This document shows, piece after piece, positions 1 through 5,223 of a stretch of 5,776 bases of DNA (the stretch's first letter is position 1; each line of letters begins with the position of its first letter). Below the pieces are notes generated by a model. That model saw nothing but the letters and a program-made list of their open reading frames with translations, was not told where the DNA came from and ran no database searches. Made by a program: the position numbers and the translations under genes. Source of the stretch: Methanobacteriota archaeon (GTDB lineage Archaea; Halobacteriota; Halobacteria; Halobacteriales; Halalkalicoccaceae); the NCBI GenBank assembly GCA_022561895.1, contig JADFQH010000012.1:13815-19590 (forward strand), in the 5' to 3' direction.

Positions 1-83
1 CGCACTGGTGTAGATATTGGTCGTTCAGACTGAGTATCCAGGCGATCATGATTTCATCTACCCTCCGAGCCGTCGTCAGAACA
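1..83. other. Left-edge non-assigned stretch
   Basis: No gene can be assigned here. On the plus strand one frame is open from the window edge to a TGA at 31-33 and would end in RTGVDIGRSD, so the 3' end of a gene lying to the left is possible. On the minus strand an ATG at 47-49 opens a frame of about 16 codons that runs off the edge, but no TATA-like element sits about 27 nt upstream of it. Neither stretch is long enough to judge. Confidence 0.3.
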
Positions 84-299
84 CTACGTCCGGTCAACCG
101 ATCCAGTCACGATCCGCCACGCGGCAACGAGGATCACACAGAGCGCCGTCAGCGCAAGCCCATATATGAACCCCATCACTACCGAGTAGAGGATCTCACC
201 GGTCGAAAGCAGCATCACCACCGTGTAGAACGCGATCACCAAACCCGCGAAGATCCCCCATTCGAGCTGTGTTTTCGGCGCGCTGAGGTCGGGAGCCAT
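84..299 (-). CDS. Small two-helix membrane protein, hypothetical
   Basis: This is a 71-residue protein that I do not recognise as a named family. A short polar N-terminus (MAPDLSAPK) is followed by two hydrophobic segments, roughly residues 14-33 and 37-64, with a short turn around STGE, then a polar tail ending in DRT. It is probably an integral membrane protein with both ends on the same side. A GTG at 314 would add five residues (MNYGS). I prefer the ATG at 299 because a TATA-like element (reading CTTATG on the minus strand, 324-329) lies about 27 nt upstream, the spacing of a leaderless haloarchaeal promoter. It is divergent from the P450, and about 97 nt separates the two starts. No catalytic or binding motif is visible. 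Existence of the gene is fairly safe; function is unknown. Confidence 0.7.
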   Translation of the reverse strand: MAPDLSAPKTQLEWGIFAGLVIAFYTVVMLLSTGEILYSVVMGFIYGLALTALCVILVAAWRIVTGSVDRT

Positions 300-323
300 A
301 GATCCGTAATTCACTCACGAAAA

Positions 324-329
324 CATAAG
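324..329 (-). promoter_or_regulatory. TATA-like element for the small membrane protein
   Basis: The minus strand reads CTTATG here, centred about 27 nt before the ATG at 299. No Shine-Dalgarno sequence lies between, which fits a leaderless transcript starting at or near the start codon. The call rests on spacing and AT-richness only. Confidence 0.5.
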
Positions 330-336
330 CACTCTG

Positions 337-347
337 GCCAAAATAGC
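337..347 (+). promoter_or_regulatory. Possible TATA-like element for the P450
   Basis: CCAAAATAGCC is the most AT-rich stretch upstream of the P450. If used, transcription would start near 370, leaving a leader of about 27 nt before the ATG at 397 or about 50 nt before the ATG at 421. That leader would contain the inverted repeat at 380-396. The spacing is less regular than at the other promoters in the window, so this is tentative. Confidence 0.3.
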
Positions 348-379
348 CGGTTCGCCGTCCGGCAATCGACCCCATCCCG

Positions 380-396
380 ATCAGCAAAAGGCTGAT
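380..396 (+). repeat. Inverted repeat abutting the P450 ATG
   Basis: ATCAGC at 380-385 and GCTGAT at 391-396 are perfect 6-nt complements around the 5-nt spacer AAAAG. The right arm ends at the base immediately before the ATG at 397. In DNA it could be an operator covering the transcription start region. In a leadered mRNA it could form a hairpin next to the start codon. The AAAGG inside it is also a weak Shine-Dalgarno candidate. A repeat with the same arm length and spacer occurs upstream of the Nfu gene. Confidence 0.45.
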
Positions 397-1646
397 ATGT
401 GTACTGATTCAACTAACAGTATGAGTTCCGCTGGCCCGCAGGGGTTACAGGCGTTTCCCGAGGCGCTTTCGACGCGCGAGACGTGGCTCGAACCGTTCGA
501 CTGGTACCGCGAGATGCGCGATACCGCGCCCGTACGGTACGATCCCACTCGGAGTACGTGGGACGTGTTTCGCTACGCCGACGTCAAACGGATCCTCGAC
601 GACGACGCGACCTTTTCTGTCGATCCCGAGAAGGCGACCGACTTCGTCGAACCCGAAGGCGAGGGCGAAGGGCTGATCCTCGATACGATGCTGTTCGAGG
701 ATCCGCCGCGCCACGACTCCCTGCGAAATGTCGTCGAAGGATCGTTCCGCCCGCGAGCCATCAGGGACCTCGAACCACGCATCCGAGAGCTTGCCGGCGA
801 CCTCCTCGACGACGTGCTCGCGGGCGACGGGGAGATGGATATCGTCTCGGATCTCGCCTATCCACTCCCCGTTATCGTCATCGCGGAGCTGCTCGGCGTT
901 CCGACCGAGGACCGCGATCGGTTCAAGGAGTGGTCCGACGCCATCGTCGCCTCGACGAGCGACCGCGAGGAAACAGCGGAGTACGCGAAACGCCAACAGG
1001 AAGTCCAGCGCGAGATGGGGTTTTACTTCCTCCAGCTCATCGAGGACCGACGCGAAAACCCGAAAGACGATCTCGTCTCGACCATCGCGACCGCCGAAGT
1101 CGATGGCGAACCATTGGCTCGCGAGGAGGCGCTTGGCATGTGTATGTTGCTGCTCGTCGCGGGCAACATCACGACGACGAACCTGATCACGAACGCCGTC
1201 CGGTGTTTCGGGGACAACGGCCTGTTCGGGAGATTTACCGACGAAAGCCACGTCCCCACGCGGGCGATCGAGGAGGTGTTGCGCTATCGCTCTCCCGTAC
1301 AGGCAATGACCCGTATTGCGACCGAGGAGACGGCGGTGGGAGGCCAGACCATCGAGGCGGGCGATCGCGTTATCGTCTGGCTCGGGTCGGGCAACCGTGA
1401 CGAACGCCAGTTCTCCGAAGGAGCGTCGTTTGCCCCCGATCGCACCCCGATCAGCATCTCGGCTTCGGCCACGGCACCCACTACTGTCTCGGCGCGCCGC
1501 TGGCCCGTCTCGAAGCCAAAGTCGCCCTCTCGGAGCTGTTCGATCGGCTCGCCAGTATCGAGTTCGCCGAGACGACGCTCCGGCCGACCCGGAGCTCCTT
1601 CATCTACGGCGTCGAATCGCTACCGATCGAGTACACGACGGTCTGA
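397..1646 (+). pseudogene. Cytochrome P450, frameshifted before the haem-binding loop
   Basis: This is a cytochrome P450, a haem-thiolate monooxygenase that activates O2 with electrons from a redox partner; the substrate cannot be read from sequence. Visible motifs in the first frame are the C-helix HxxxR (H106, R110), an I-helix stretch AGNITTT (255-261) and the K-helix ExxR (E293, R296). Near 1447-1451 the frame breaks. Downstream, the missing part lies in the frame starting at 1452: FGHGTHYCLG, the FxxGxxxCxG haem loop with ligand Cys at 1485-1487, then APLARLEAK, ending at TGA 1644-1646. Restoring one base (a C in the C4 run at 1445-1448, or an A beside 1450) gives 416 residues, a normal P450 length. 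As written, the first frame runs on to 1800 with Ser/Arg-rich nonsense across the next gene and has no haem cysteine. Start could be 397 or the in-frame ATG at 421. It is either a recently inactivated gene or an intact gene with a homopolymer sequencing error. Family assignment is very safe; disabled status is uncertain. Confidence 0.85.
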
Positions 1647-1655
1647 GGACGGAGC

Positions 1656-1661
1656 TTTATC
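1656..1661 (+). promoter_or_regulatory. TATA-like element for the zinc-ribbon/KPR operon
   Basis: TTTATC lies in the 38-nt gap between the P450 stop and the next gene, centred about 27 nt before the ATG at 1685. The gene therefore probably has its own leaderless transcript and does not depend on the broken P450 for expression. Confidence 0.6.
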
Positions 1662-1684
1662 ATGGCTGGCGTCGAACCCTGACC

Positions 1685-2005
1685 ATGCACAGTGGGGAGA
1701 ACTCCGAGGACGTAGACGAGGAGATCACCGAGATCGGTCTCGGGAAGCCAGTTTTCGATGGCGAGGGGAACCGTTTGGGGAAGGTCCGGGGATTCGATGA
1801 CGCCGGCTTCTACGTCACGATGCGCGAGGGCTACGAGGCGATGAGCGTCGAACACGCCCGTTCGGGCAGGGACTTCGGCGAGGCAGAGCTCATGTGGCGC
1901 TGCATGGAGTGTGGCGAGATGGGCCGGATCGACGACGGGCTCCCCGACAACTGTCCGAACTGTGGCGAGTCCAAAGAAGCGCTCATGTACTGGACCGAAG
2001 ACTAA
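1685..2005 (+). CDS. Zinc-ribbon protein, DUF7130-like (rubrerythrin-like domain)
   Basis: This is a 106-residue acidic protein. The N-terminal half (about 18-58) is a small beta-rich region with the pattern GKPVFDGEGNRLGKV, then GFYVT, resembling a PRC-barrel-like strand arrangement (my inference). The C-terminal half is a zinc ribbon with C73-x2-C76, 13 residues, then C90-x2-C93, ending in ALMYWTED. From memory this matches haloarchaeal proteins labelled DUF7130 or rubrerythrin-like domain; the ribbon resembles the rubredoxin-like knuckles of rubrerythrin, but no di-iron domain is present. It could bind zinc or iron and its role is unknown. The ATG at 1685 is chosen because of the TATA-like element 27 nt upstream; longer upstream frames run back through the P450. 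The ketopantoate reductase follows 2 nt after the stop, so the two are probably co-transcribed. Confidence 0.85.
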   Translation: MHSGENSEDVDEEITEIGLGKPVFDGEGNRLGKVRGFDDAGFYVTMREGYEAMSVEHARSGRDFGEAELMWRCMECGEMGRIDDGLPDNCPNCGESKEALMYWTED

Positions 2006-2007
2006 CC

Positions 2008-2898
2008 GTGCGAATCGTCGTCTTCGGTGCGGGGAGTCTGGGTAGCCTTCTCGGAGGGTTGCTCGCGCGCGAGCACCGCGTTACGCTCGTCGGACGCGAT
2101 CCGCACGTCACCAGGGTTCGAAAAGACGGGCTCCGAATTGAAGGCGAGGTTGAGGCGCACGTCGCTCCGAACGCGACGACCGACGGAACCCGTCTCTCGG
2201 CGGATCTCGCTTGCGTCACCGTCAAAAGCTACGACACCGCCGAGGCGGCGCGAGCTCTCGCTACCGGCGAGTTCGGGGGCGTCTGCTCGTTCCAGAACGG
2301 GATGGGAAACGAACAGCGCCTCGAAGACGAACTCGACTGTCCGGTTCTGGCCGGCACAGCCAGTTACGGCGCGGTTCTCGCGGAACCGGGTCGCATCGAG
2401 TGTACCGGCGTCGGCGAGGTGGTACTCGGCAACTCGGACGCTGGCACGAACAGCCATTCGAACGCGGTCGGCGAGGCGTTCGCCGAAAGCGGGATCGAGA
2501 CGACGGTCGCCCCCGACATGCCCCGTCGGCTCTGGGAGAAACTGGCGGTCAACGCGGCGATCAACCCGCTGACGGCGCTCATCGGAACGAAAAACGGGGC
2601 GATCTTAGAGGAGCCGGCGTGGTCGATCGCCAGCGCGGCCGCCCGCGAGACCGCACGGGTCGCGCGCGAGACGGGCGAGGAGCTGGCCGACGAGGCGGCT
2701 CTCGACGCACTCGAACGGGTTGCGACAGCCACGGAAAAAAACACCTCCTCGATGGCACAGGATTTCGAGAACGGACAACGAACTGAAATCGACGCGATCA
2801 ACGCGTTCGTCGTTCGGCGCGCTCGGGGTCCGGTTCCGACGAACGCGCTGCTAACTGGCTTGATAAAAACGTGGGAACGCTCGAACGGACTGCGTTAG
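2008..2898 (+). CDS. panE: 2-dehydropantoate 2-reductase (ketopantoate reductase)
   Basis: This 296-residue protein reduces ketopantoate to pantoate with NAD(P)H, in the cytosolic route to coenzyme A. An N-terminal Rossmann fold begins at residue 1 with the dinucleotide loop GAGSLG (7-12). Other family landmarks are K73, the SFQNGMGN segment with N97, the EKLAVNAAINPLTAL segment (177-191) with the catalytic-type lysine K178 and N182/N186, and the C-terminal SSMAQDFENGQRTEID segment with S247/S248 and E260, matching the substrate-binding Ser/Glu of the family. Length is typical. The start is a GTG 2 nt after the zinc-ribbon stop, which places the Rossmann strand MRIVVFGAG directly at the N-terminus; the longer frame from 1894 overlaps the upstream gene and is rejected. 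No Shine-Dalgarno is seen, so translation probably follows from the upstream gene. Its TAG overlaps the stop of the convergent Nfu gene. Some family members (ApbA/PanE-like) reduce other 2-keto acids, so the exact substrate is inferred. Confidence 0.92.
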   Translation: MRIVVFGAGSLGSLLGGLLAREHRVTLVGRDPHVTRVRKDGLRIEGEVEAHVAPNATTDGTRLSADLACVTVKSYDTAEAARALATGEFGGVCSFQNGMGNEQRLEDELDCPVLAGTASYGAVLAEPGRIECTGVGEVVLGNSDAGTNSHSNAVGEAFAESGIETTVAPDMPRRLWEKLAVNAAINPLTALIGTKNGAILEEPAWSIASAAARETARVARETGEELADEAALDALERVATATEKNTSSMAQDFENGQRTEIDAINAFVVRRARGPVPTNALLTGLIKTWERSNGLR

Positions 2899-3254
2899 AA
2901 GGGGGCCTGCGGGCCTTCGTCGCTCGACCCCTCGTCGGTGGTCTCGCCGGGGAACGAGGGGCTCATGTCGCCACCGCCCATCCCGCCGTCGCCGCCCATA
3001 CCGGTGTCCGCGTGGACCTGGTTGATCTCGGGGATCTCCTTGACCATCCGGCTCTTGATCGCCTGGATCGTCATCGGGGAGATGCCACAGCCGCTGCAGG
3101 CTCCACCGAGCATGATGGTCACCTCGCCGCTCTCGCGATCGAGGTTCTGGATGGCAGCGCTGCCGCCGTGCATCTGGATCTGCGGGAAGTTGCGCCGCAG
3201 GAAGTTCATCACGCGGTCTTCGAGGTCGTCCGCTCCCTTCGTTTCTGTACTCAT
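2895..3254 (-). CDS. Nfu/NifU C-terminal-domain iron-sulfur protein
   Basis: This is a 119-residue protein made mainly of one NifU C-terminal (Nfu) domain, about residues 10-85. The family assembles or carries Fe-S clusters on a CxxC motif shared between two subunits and passes them to client proteins. The motif is GGACSGCGIS, with C53 and C56, preceded by the typical QMHGGSAAIQNL segment and followed by MTIQAIKSRMVKEIPEI. The N-terminal scaffold and central ferredoxin-like domains of full NifU are absent, as in stand-alone Nfu proteins. After the domain is a Gly/Met-rich, acidic, low-complexity tail (about 86-119) that is probably disordered. The start ATG at 3254 gives MSTETKGADDLEDRV, a normal haloarchaeal N-terminus. 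The TAA (2895-2897) lies within the overlap with the convergent reductase stop, so the two transcripts must share their 3' ends. Confidence 0.9.
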   Translation of the reverse strand: MSTETKGADDLEDRVMNFLRRNFPQIQMHGGSAAIQNLDRESGEVTIMLGGACSGCGISPMTIQAIKSRMVKEIPEINQVHADTGMGGDGGMGGGDMSPSFPGETTDEGSSDEGPQAPF

Positions 3255-3276
3255 ACTCAGGCATACGAAGCGAGCG

Positions 3277-3284
3277 TTGATAGA
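3277..3284 (-). promoter_or_regulatory. Possible TATA-like element for the Nfu gene
   Basis: The minus strand reads GTCTATCAA around this site, centred about 26 nt before the ATG at 3254. It overlaps one arm of the inverted repeat at 3280-3296. The match to a TATA box is weak; spacing is the main support. Confidence 0.35.
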
Positions 3285-3296
3285 CCTTTTGTCTAT
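3280..3296. repeat. Inverted repeat over the Nfu promoter
   Basis: On the minus strand this reads ATAGAC, AAAAG, GTCTAT: perfect 6-nt arms around a 5-nt spacer. It covers the region 26-42 nt before the Nfu start codon, where TBP and TFB would bind, so a protein bound here could block or modulate initiation. The layout and the AAAAG spacer are the same as in the repeat before the P450 (380-396). Confidence 0.45.
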
Positions 3297-3318
3297 GGTA
3301 GTCGTTGACCTATGCAGA

Positions 3319-3363
3319 TCGCTTCGTCGATCAGCGGACGTTGGACGCGGATCGACGAAGCGA
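3319..3363. repeat. Perfect 14-bp inverted repeat between the DUF5783-like and Nfu genes
   Basis: TCGCTTCGTCGATC at 3319-3332 is perfectly complementary to GATCGACGAAGCGA at 3350-3363, with a 17-nt spacer. After one A-G mismatch the pairing continues for 3 more base pairs (3334-3336 with 3346-3348). It lies 23 nt past the stop of the DUF5783-like gene and about 65 nt upstream of the Nfu start. It could be a 3' hairpin that ends or protects the upstream transcript, or a protein site. No T-run follows it on either strand, so it is not a textbook terminator. Confidence 0.6.
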
Positions 3364-3386
3364 GTGCCTACTGATGTTTACCGGTA

Positions 3387-3710
3387 CTAGCGCTCGACAC
3401 CCAACACCCGGTGGAGCTCCGATTCGATCCGCTCGACGTAGATATCGAGGACCTCCTCGAAACGTCCCTGTTCGACGATCATGCCTTCCAGGCGATCGTA
3501 CGGTTCGGCGGGCAGATCGACCGCGAACTCGCCGCTTTCCTCCTCGAACTGTGGCTCGCTCTCGTTCAACACCTGCTGATCGATCGCGTGGATCAGTTCG
3601 GAGTCATATCGGTCGTTCATATACTCGAAGGCGTTCTTGTACGCCCGCTGGAGTTCGTTGAAGTAGTGTACGTACTTGTCCTCGAACTTCTCGGGTTCGA
3701 ACTCGGTCAT
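3387..3710 (-). CDS. DUF5783-like haloarchaeal conserved hypothetical protein
   Basis: This is a 107-residue acidic protein, mostly predicted helical. From memory, the opening MTEFEPEKFEDKYVHYF and the central DRYDSELIHAIDQQVLNESEP segment match a conserved haloarchaeal family labelled DUF5783; no function is known to me. There is no signal peptide, membrane segment or metal-binding cysteine, so it is probably cytosolic. The frame stays open upstream to 3806, but I place the start at the ATG at 3710 because a TATA-like stretch (GTTTTTACTC, minus strand) lies about 25 nt upstream and the extension would run through it. It is transcribed in the same direction as the Nfu gene, with a 132-nt gap holding a strong inverted repeat, so the two are probably separate units. 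Confidence 0.85.
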   Translation of the reverse strand: MTEFEPEKFEDKYVHYFNELQRAYKNAFEYMNDRYDSELIHAIDQQVLNESEPQFEEESGEFAVDLPAEPYDRLEGMIVEQGRFEEVLDIYVERIESELHRVLGVER

Positions 3711-3730
3711 ACTGATCTCTCGAACGCCGC

Positions 3731-3740
3731 GAGTAAAAAC
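3731..3740 (-). promoter_or_regulatory. TATA-like element for the DUF5783-like gene
   Basis: The minus strand reads GTTTTTACTC, centred about 25 nt before the ATG at 3710, with no Shine-Dalgarno between. This fits a leaderless haloarchaeal promoter and decides the start codon. Confidence 0.55.
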
Positions 3741-4003
3741 GAGCCGGTGTTCGTCGGTCCCGTTTGATATCGTCAGTAGTAGTTTATTGATAGCGACGAG
3801 GATCAAAACCTGCTTCTCGTCGACATCCTACTGAACAGTGCGGGCCTCGCGAACAGCGCGGACGATGCGACGTTCGTTGTTCGAGGAAACACGGTCGATT
3901 CCGCTGGACTCCGACCGCTCACATCCCACTACTCGGCAATATCAGAAACTGCAAGTCGATTTTCGAACTGCAAGGCACGCGCGGACTTCATACCACGGGA
4001 CGA

Positions 4004-4029
4004 AGCGATCTATCCCTGAGCAGATCGCT
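4004..4029. repeat. 8-bp inverted repeat with 10-nt loop
   Basis: AGCGATCT (4004-4011) pairs perfectly with AGATCGCT (4022-4029). The left arm with its flank (3999-4011, GACGAAGCGATCT) is also the exact reverse complement of 3316-3328 beside the 14-bp inverted repeat, so the two hairpins share sequence on either side of the DUF5783-like gene. Confidence 0.4.
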
Positions 4030-4055
4030 CCAAAAGAAGCGCATCTTCGCCGATT

Positions 4056-4068
4056 TCTCGTAACGAGA
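4056..4068. repeat. Short palindrome TCTCGT-A-ACGAGA
   Basis: Perfect 6-nt arms surround a single A. It lies about 140 nt before the Bat-type regulator start. The shape is that of a dimeric protein's binding site, but the length is short enough for chance. Confidence 0.3.
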
Positions 4069-4115
4069 GTCTACACGGTCAGCAGGTAGCTTACCGGTCC
4101 TCCAGAACTATCCCA

Positions 4116-4130
4116 ACAGTGATACACTGT
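4116..4130. repeat. Palindrome ACAGTG-ATA-CACTGT upstream of the regulator
   Basis: Perfect 6-nt arms flank ATA. It lies 10 nt upstream of the AT-rich ATAAAAT at 4141-4147 and 79 nt before the regulator start, a place where an activator or autoregulator could bind. No protein is known for it from the sequence alone. Confidence 0.4.
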
Positions 4131-4140
4131 ATTCTGCGAT

Positions 4141-4147
4141 ATAAAAT
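4141..4147 (+). promoter_or_regulatory. Upstream TATA-like element of the Bat-type regulator
   Basis: ATAAAAT is the most TATA-like stretch in the region. If used, transcription would start near 4170, giving a leader of about 40 nt that carries the weak Shine-Dalgarno-like GAGAGGGG directly before the ATG. It competes with the closer element at 4181-4188. Confidence 0.35.
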
Positions 4148-4180
4148 TCCTCGTTGTACTTTCGAGTCGATTCCATGTGT

Positions 4181-4188
4181 GTATTACC
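4181..4188 (+). promoter_or_regulatory. Start-proximal TATA-like element of the Bat-type regulator
   Basis: GTATTACC is centred about 26 nt before the ATG at 4210, the normal spacing for a leaderless transcript. TACCGGTC just after it (4190-4197) repeats exactly at 4092-4099. Which of the two elements is used, or whether both are, cannot be decided from sequence. Confidence 0.45.
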
Positions 4189-4209
4189 CTACCGGTCGTA
4201 GAGAGGGGT

Positions 4210-4869
4210 ATGAGTGCTACGATTGTGGAGGTCGAACTGCCGACGGCCGAGTTCGCCCTCTCGGAGACGATTTCGGAACTCGACAACATCGAGTTCGAAG
4301 TCGAACGATTCGTCGCCCAGGATGCGGATCACATCATGCCGTTCGTTTGGGTGACCGGCAACGATGGGGATCGGATCAAAGCGGTCCTCGAACGCGACGA
4401 GTCAGTGGACAACCTCGAACTCCTCTCGGAGCTCGATGGCGAGTGGCTCTACCGCATGGATTGGATCACCCAGATCCAAGCGGTTATCCAAATCCTCATC
4501 GAGGAGGAGGGATCGATTCTTGCGGCGTTCGGCGACGAGTCGGGCTGGCAGCTTCGTGTGCTTTTTTCCGATCGCGACTCGCTTTCACGAACCTACGAGT
4601 ACTGCCGGGAATCCGGTCTCACACTCGATATTCGCAGTATCTACGAACTCGAGGATGGACGTGAAGGCCGGTTCGGTATCACGGAAGAACAACAAAGCAC
4701 GCTCGAAGTAGCCTTCAAACGCGGCTATTTCGATGTTCCACGGGCGATCACGCTCACCAATCTGGCGGACGAAATCGGTATTTCTCATCAAGCGCTCTCC
4801 GAGCGCCTCCGACGCGGACAGAAAAGCGTCCTCAAAAACACCGTTATCATCGGTTGTGGTGGCGAGTAA
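4210..4869 (+). CDS. Bat-type (bacterioopsin activator-like) HTH transcriptional regulator
   Basis: This 219-residue cytosolic protein is a likely DNA-binding regulator. The C-terminal part (about 156-210) has the HTH_10 pattern found in bacterioopsin activator relatives: GITEEQQSTLEVAFKRGYF, then LADEIGISHQALSERLRRGQ as the helix-turn-helix, then a final helix. Residues about 3-150 match the layout of the Bat-associated domain that precedes this HTH in many haloarchaeal regulators, with VEVELPTAEFAL at the front. No PAS, GAF or receiver domain is present, so it is the short, sensor-less form; its signal is unknown. The ATG at 4210 gives MSATIVEVELP; an ATG at 4177 would add 11 residues but lies before the proximal TATA-like element. 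It is a single-gene unit: the upstream 499 nt are gene-poor and palindrome-rich, and its TAA abuts the stop of the convergent membrane protein. Targets cannot be read; autoregulation through the upstream palindromes is a guess. Confidence 0.9.
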   Translation: MSATIVEVELPTAEFALSETISELDNIEFEVERFVAQDADHIMPFVWVTGNDGDRIKAVLERDESVDNLELLSELDGEWLYRMDWITQIQAVIQILIEEEGSILAAFGDESGWQLRVLFSDRDSLSRTYEYCRESGLTLDIRSIYELEDGREGRFGITEEQQSTLEVAFKRGYFDVPRAITLTNLADEIGISHQALSERLRRGQKSVLKNTVIIGCGGE

Positions 4870-5223
4870 TCACCGTTTTCGGACGTAAAGAAGAACGAGC
4901 AGCCCGAGAAGAACGACCTGTGCGAGTTTGTCGATCGCATCGAGCAGTTCGATCGTCGCGGGCGTCGGCCCGACGAGGACGTACCAGAGAACGATCTGTC
5001 CTCCAGTAAACGGGATTCCCACCGCATAGAGCACCGTACGGCGATAGTTCGCGAGTACGAGAGCGATTCCGCAGAAAAACCCTCCGCCCGCAAGGAGAAA
5101 GCCCACTCTGAGTGCGGGGATGGGGACGATGATGGCTAGTACGAGGTGGATCGCTCCACTCAGTGCTGCAAGCCCGATCGCGAGCCAGTGAACCGGCGTC
5201 AGCGAGTCCGTAGCGAGCTTCAT
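4870..5223 (-). CDS. Four-helix integral membrane protein, hypothetical
   Basis: This is a 117-residue very hydrophobic protein with four likely membrane helices at about 12-32, 38-58, 63-84 and 97-114, and a basic C-terminus (VRKR). A conserved-looking SLTPVHWLAIGLAALSG start and a GGQIVLWYVLVG segment are present. I have seen this type only as haloarchaeal hypothetical proteins and cannot give a reliable family name or function. The frame continues upstream to 5463, but the ATG at 5223 is chosen because a TATA-like element (5242-5249) lies just upstream and the extension would overlap the DHH gene's coding region. The stop touches the stop of the convergent Bat-type regulator with no gap. 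It follows the DHH-type gene on the same strand by 31 nt, but the promoter in that gap suggests it can be transcribed alone. Confidence 0.8.
   Translation of the reverse strand: MKLATDSLTPVHWLAIGLAALSGAIHLVLAIIVPIPALRVGFLLAGGGFFCGIALVLANYRRTVLYAVGIPFTGGQIVLWYVLVGPTPATIELLDAIDKLAQVVLLGLLVLLYVRKR

Larger units (their letters stand above)
3711..4209. other. Gene-poor region of 499 nt with several inverted repeats
   Basis: I see no convincing protein gene or tRNA here. The left end holds the promoter of the DUF5783-like gene and the right end that of the Bat-type regulator. Inverted repeats include CGACGAG/CTCGTCG (3794-3800 with 3816-3822), 4004-4029, 4056-4068 and 4116-4130. One plus-strand frame (3783 to TGA 4017-4019, about 78 codons) is open and begins with acidic, haloarchaeal-looking residues (DSDEDQNLLLVDILL), but it has no ATG or family match I know; it could be a decayed gene or chance. 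Another open frame (3838-4089) encodes a very Arg-rich product unlike haloarchaeal proteins. The right half is more AT-rich than the flanking genes. A small RNA is possible but not shown. Confidence 0.5.

Noticed and set aside
445..1251. Long minus-strand open frame opposite the P450
   Set aside because: It lies entirely antisense to clear P450 motifs; long antisense frames are common in GC-rich haloarchaeal genes.
483..1400. Long plus-strand alternative frame in the P450
   Set aside because: The translation is very Arg-rich, unlike acidic haloarchaeal proteins, and overlaps the motif-bearing frame.
1452..1800. Continuation of the P450 first frame to a stop at 1800
   Set aside because: The product turns Ser/Arg-rich with no P450 motifs and overlaps the zinc-ribbon gene by more than 100 nt, while the haem loop appears in another frame.
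3690..3702. GGTTCGAACTC resembling a tRNA T-loop
   Set aside because: It lies inside the DUF5783-like coding sequence and no acceptor stem, D-arm or anticodon arm can be built around it.
3711..3806. N-terminal extension of the DUF5783-like protein
   Set aside because: It would read through the TATA-like element, and the conserved N-terminus MTEFEPEKF begins at 3710.
3838..4089. 83-residue plus-strand open frame in the gene-poor region
   Set aside because: The product is highly basic (Arg/Ser/Thr-rich), starts with GTG, and has no well-placed promoter or family motif.
4071..4289. Minus-strand open frame across the regulator start
   Set aside because: It overlaps the promoter and the first codons of the well-supported Bat-type gene and shows no motif.
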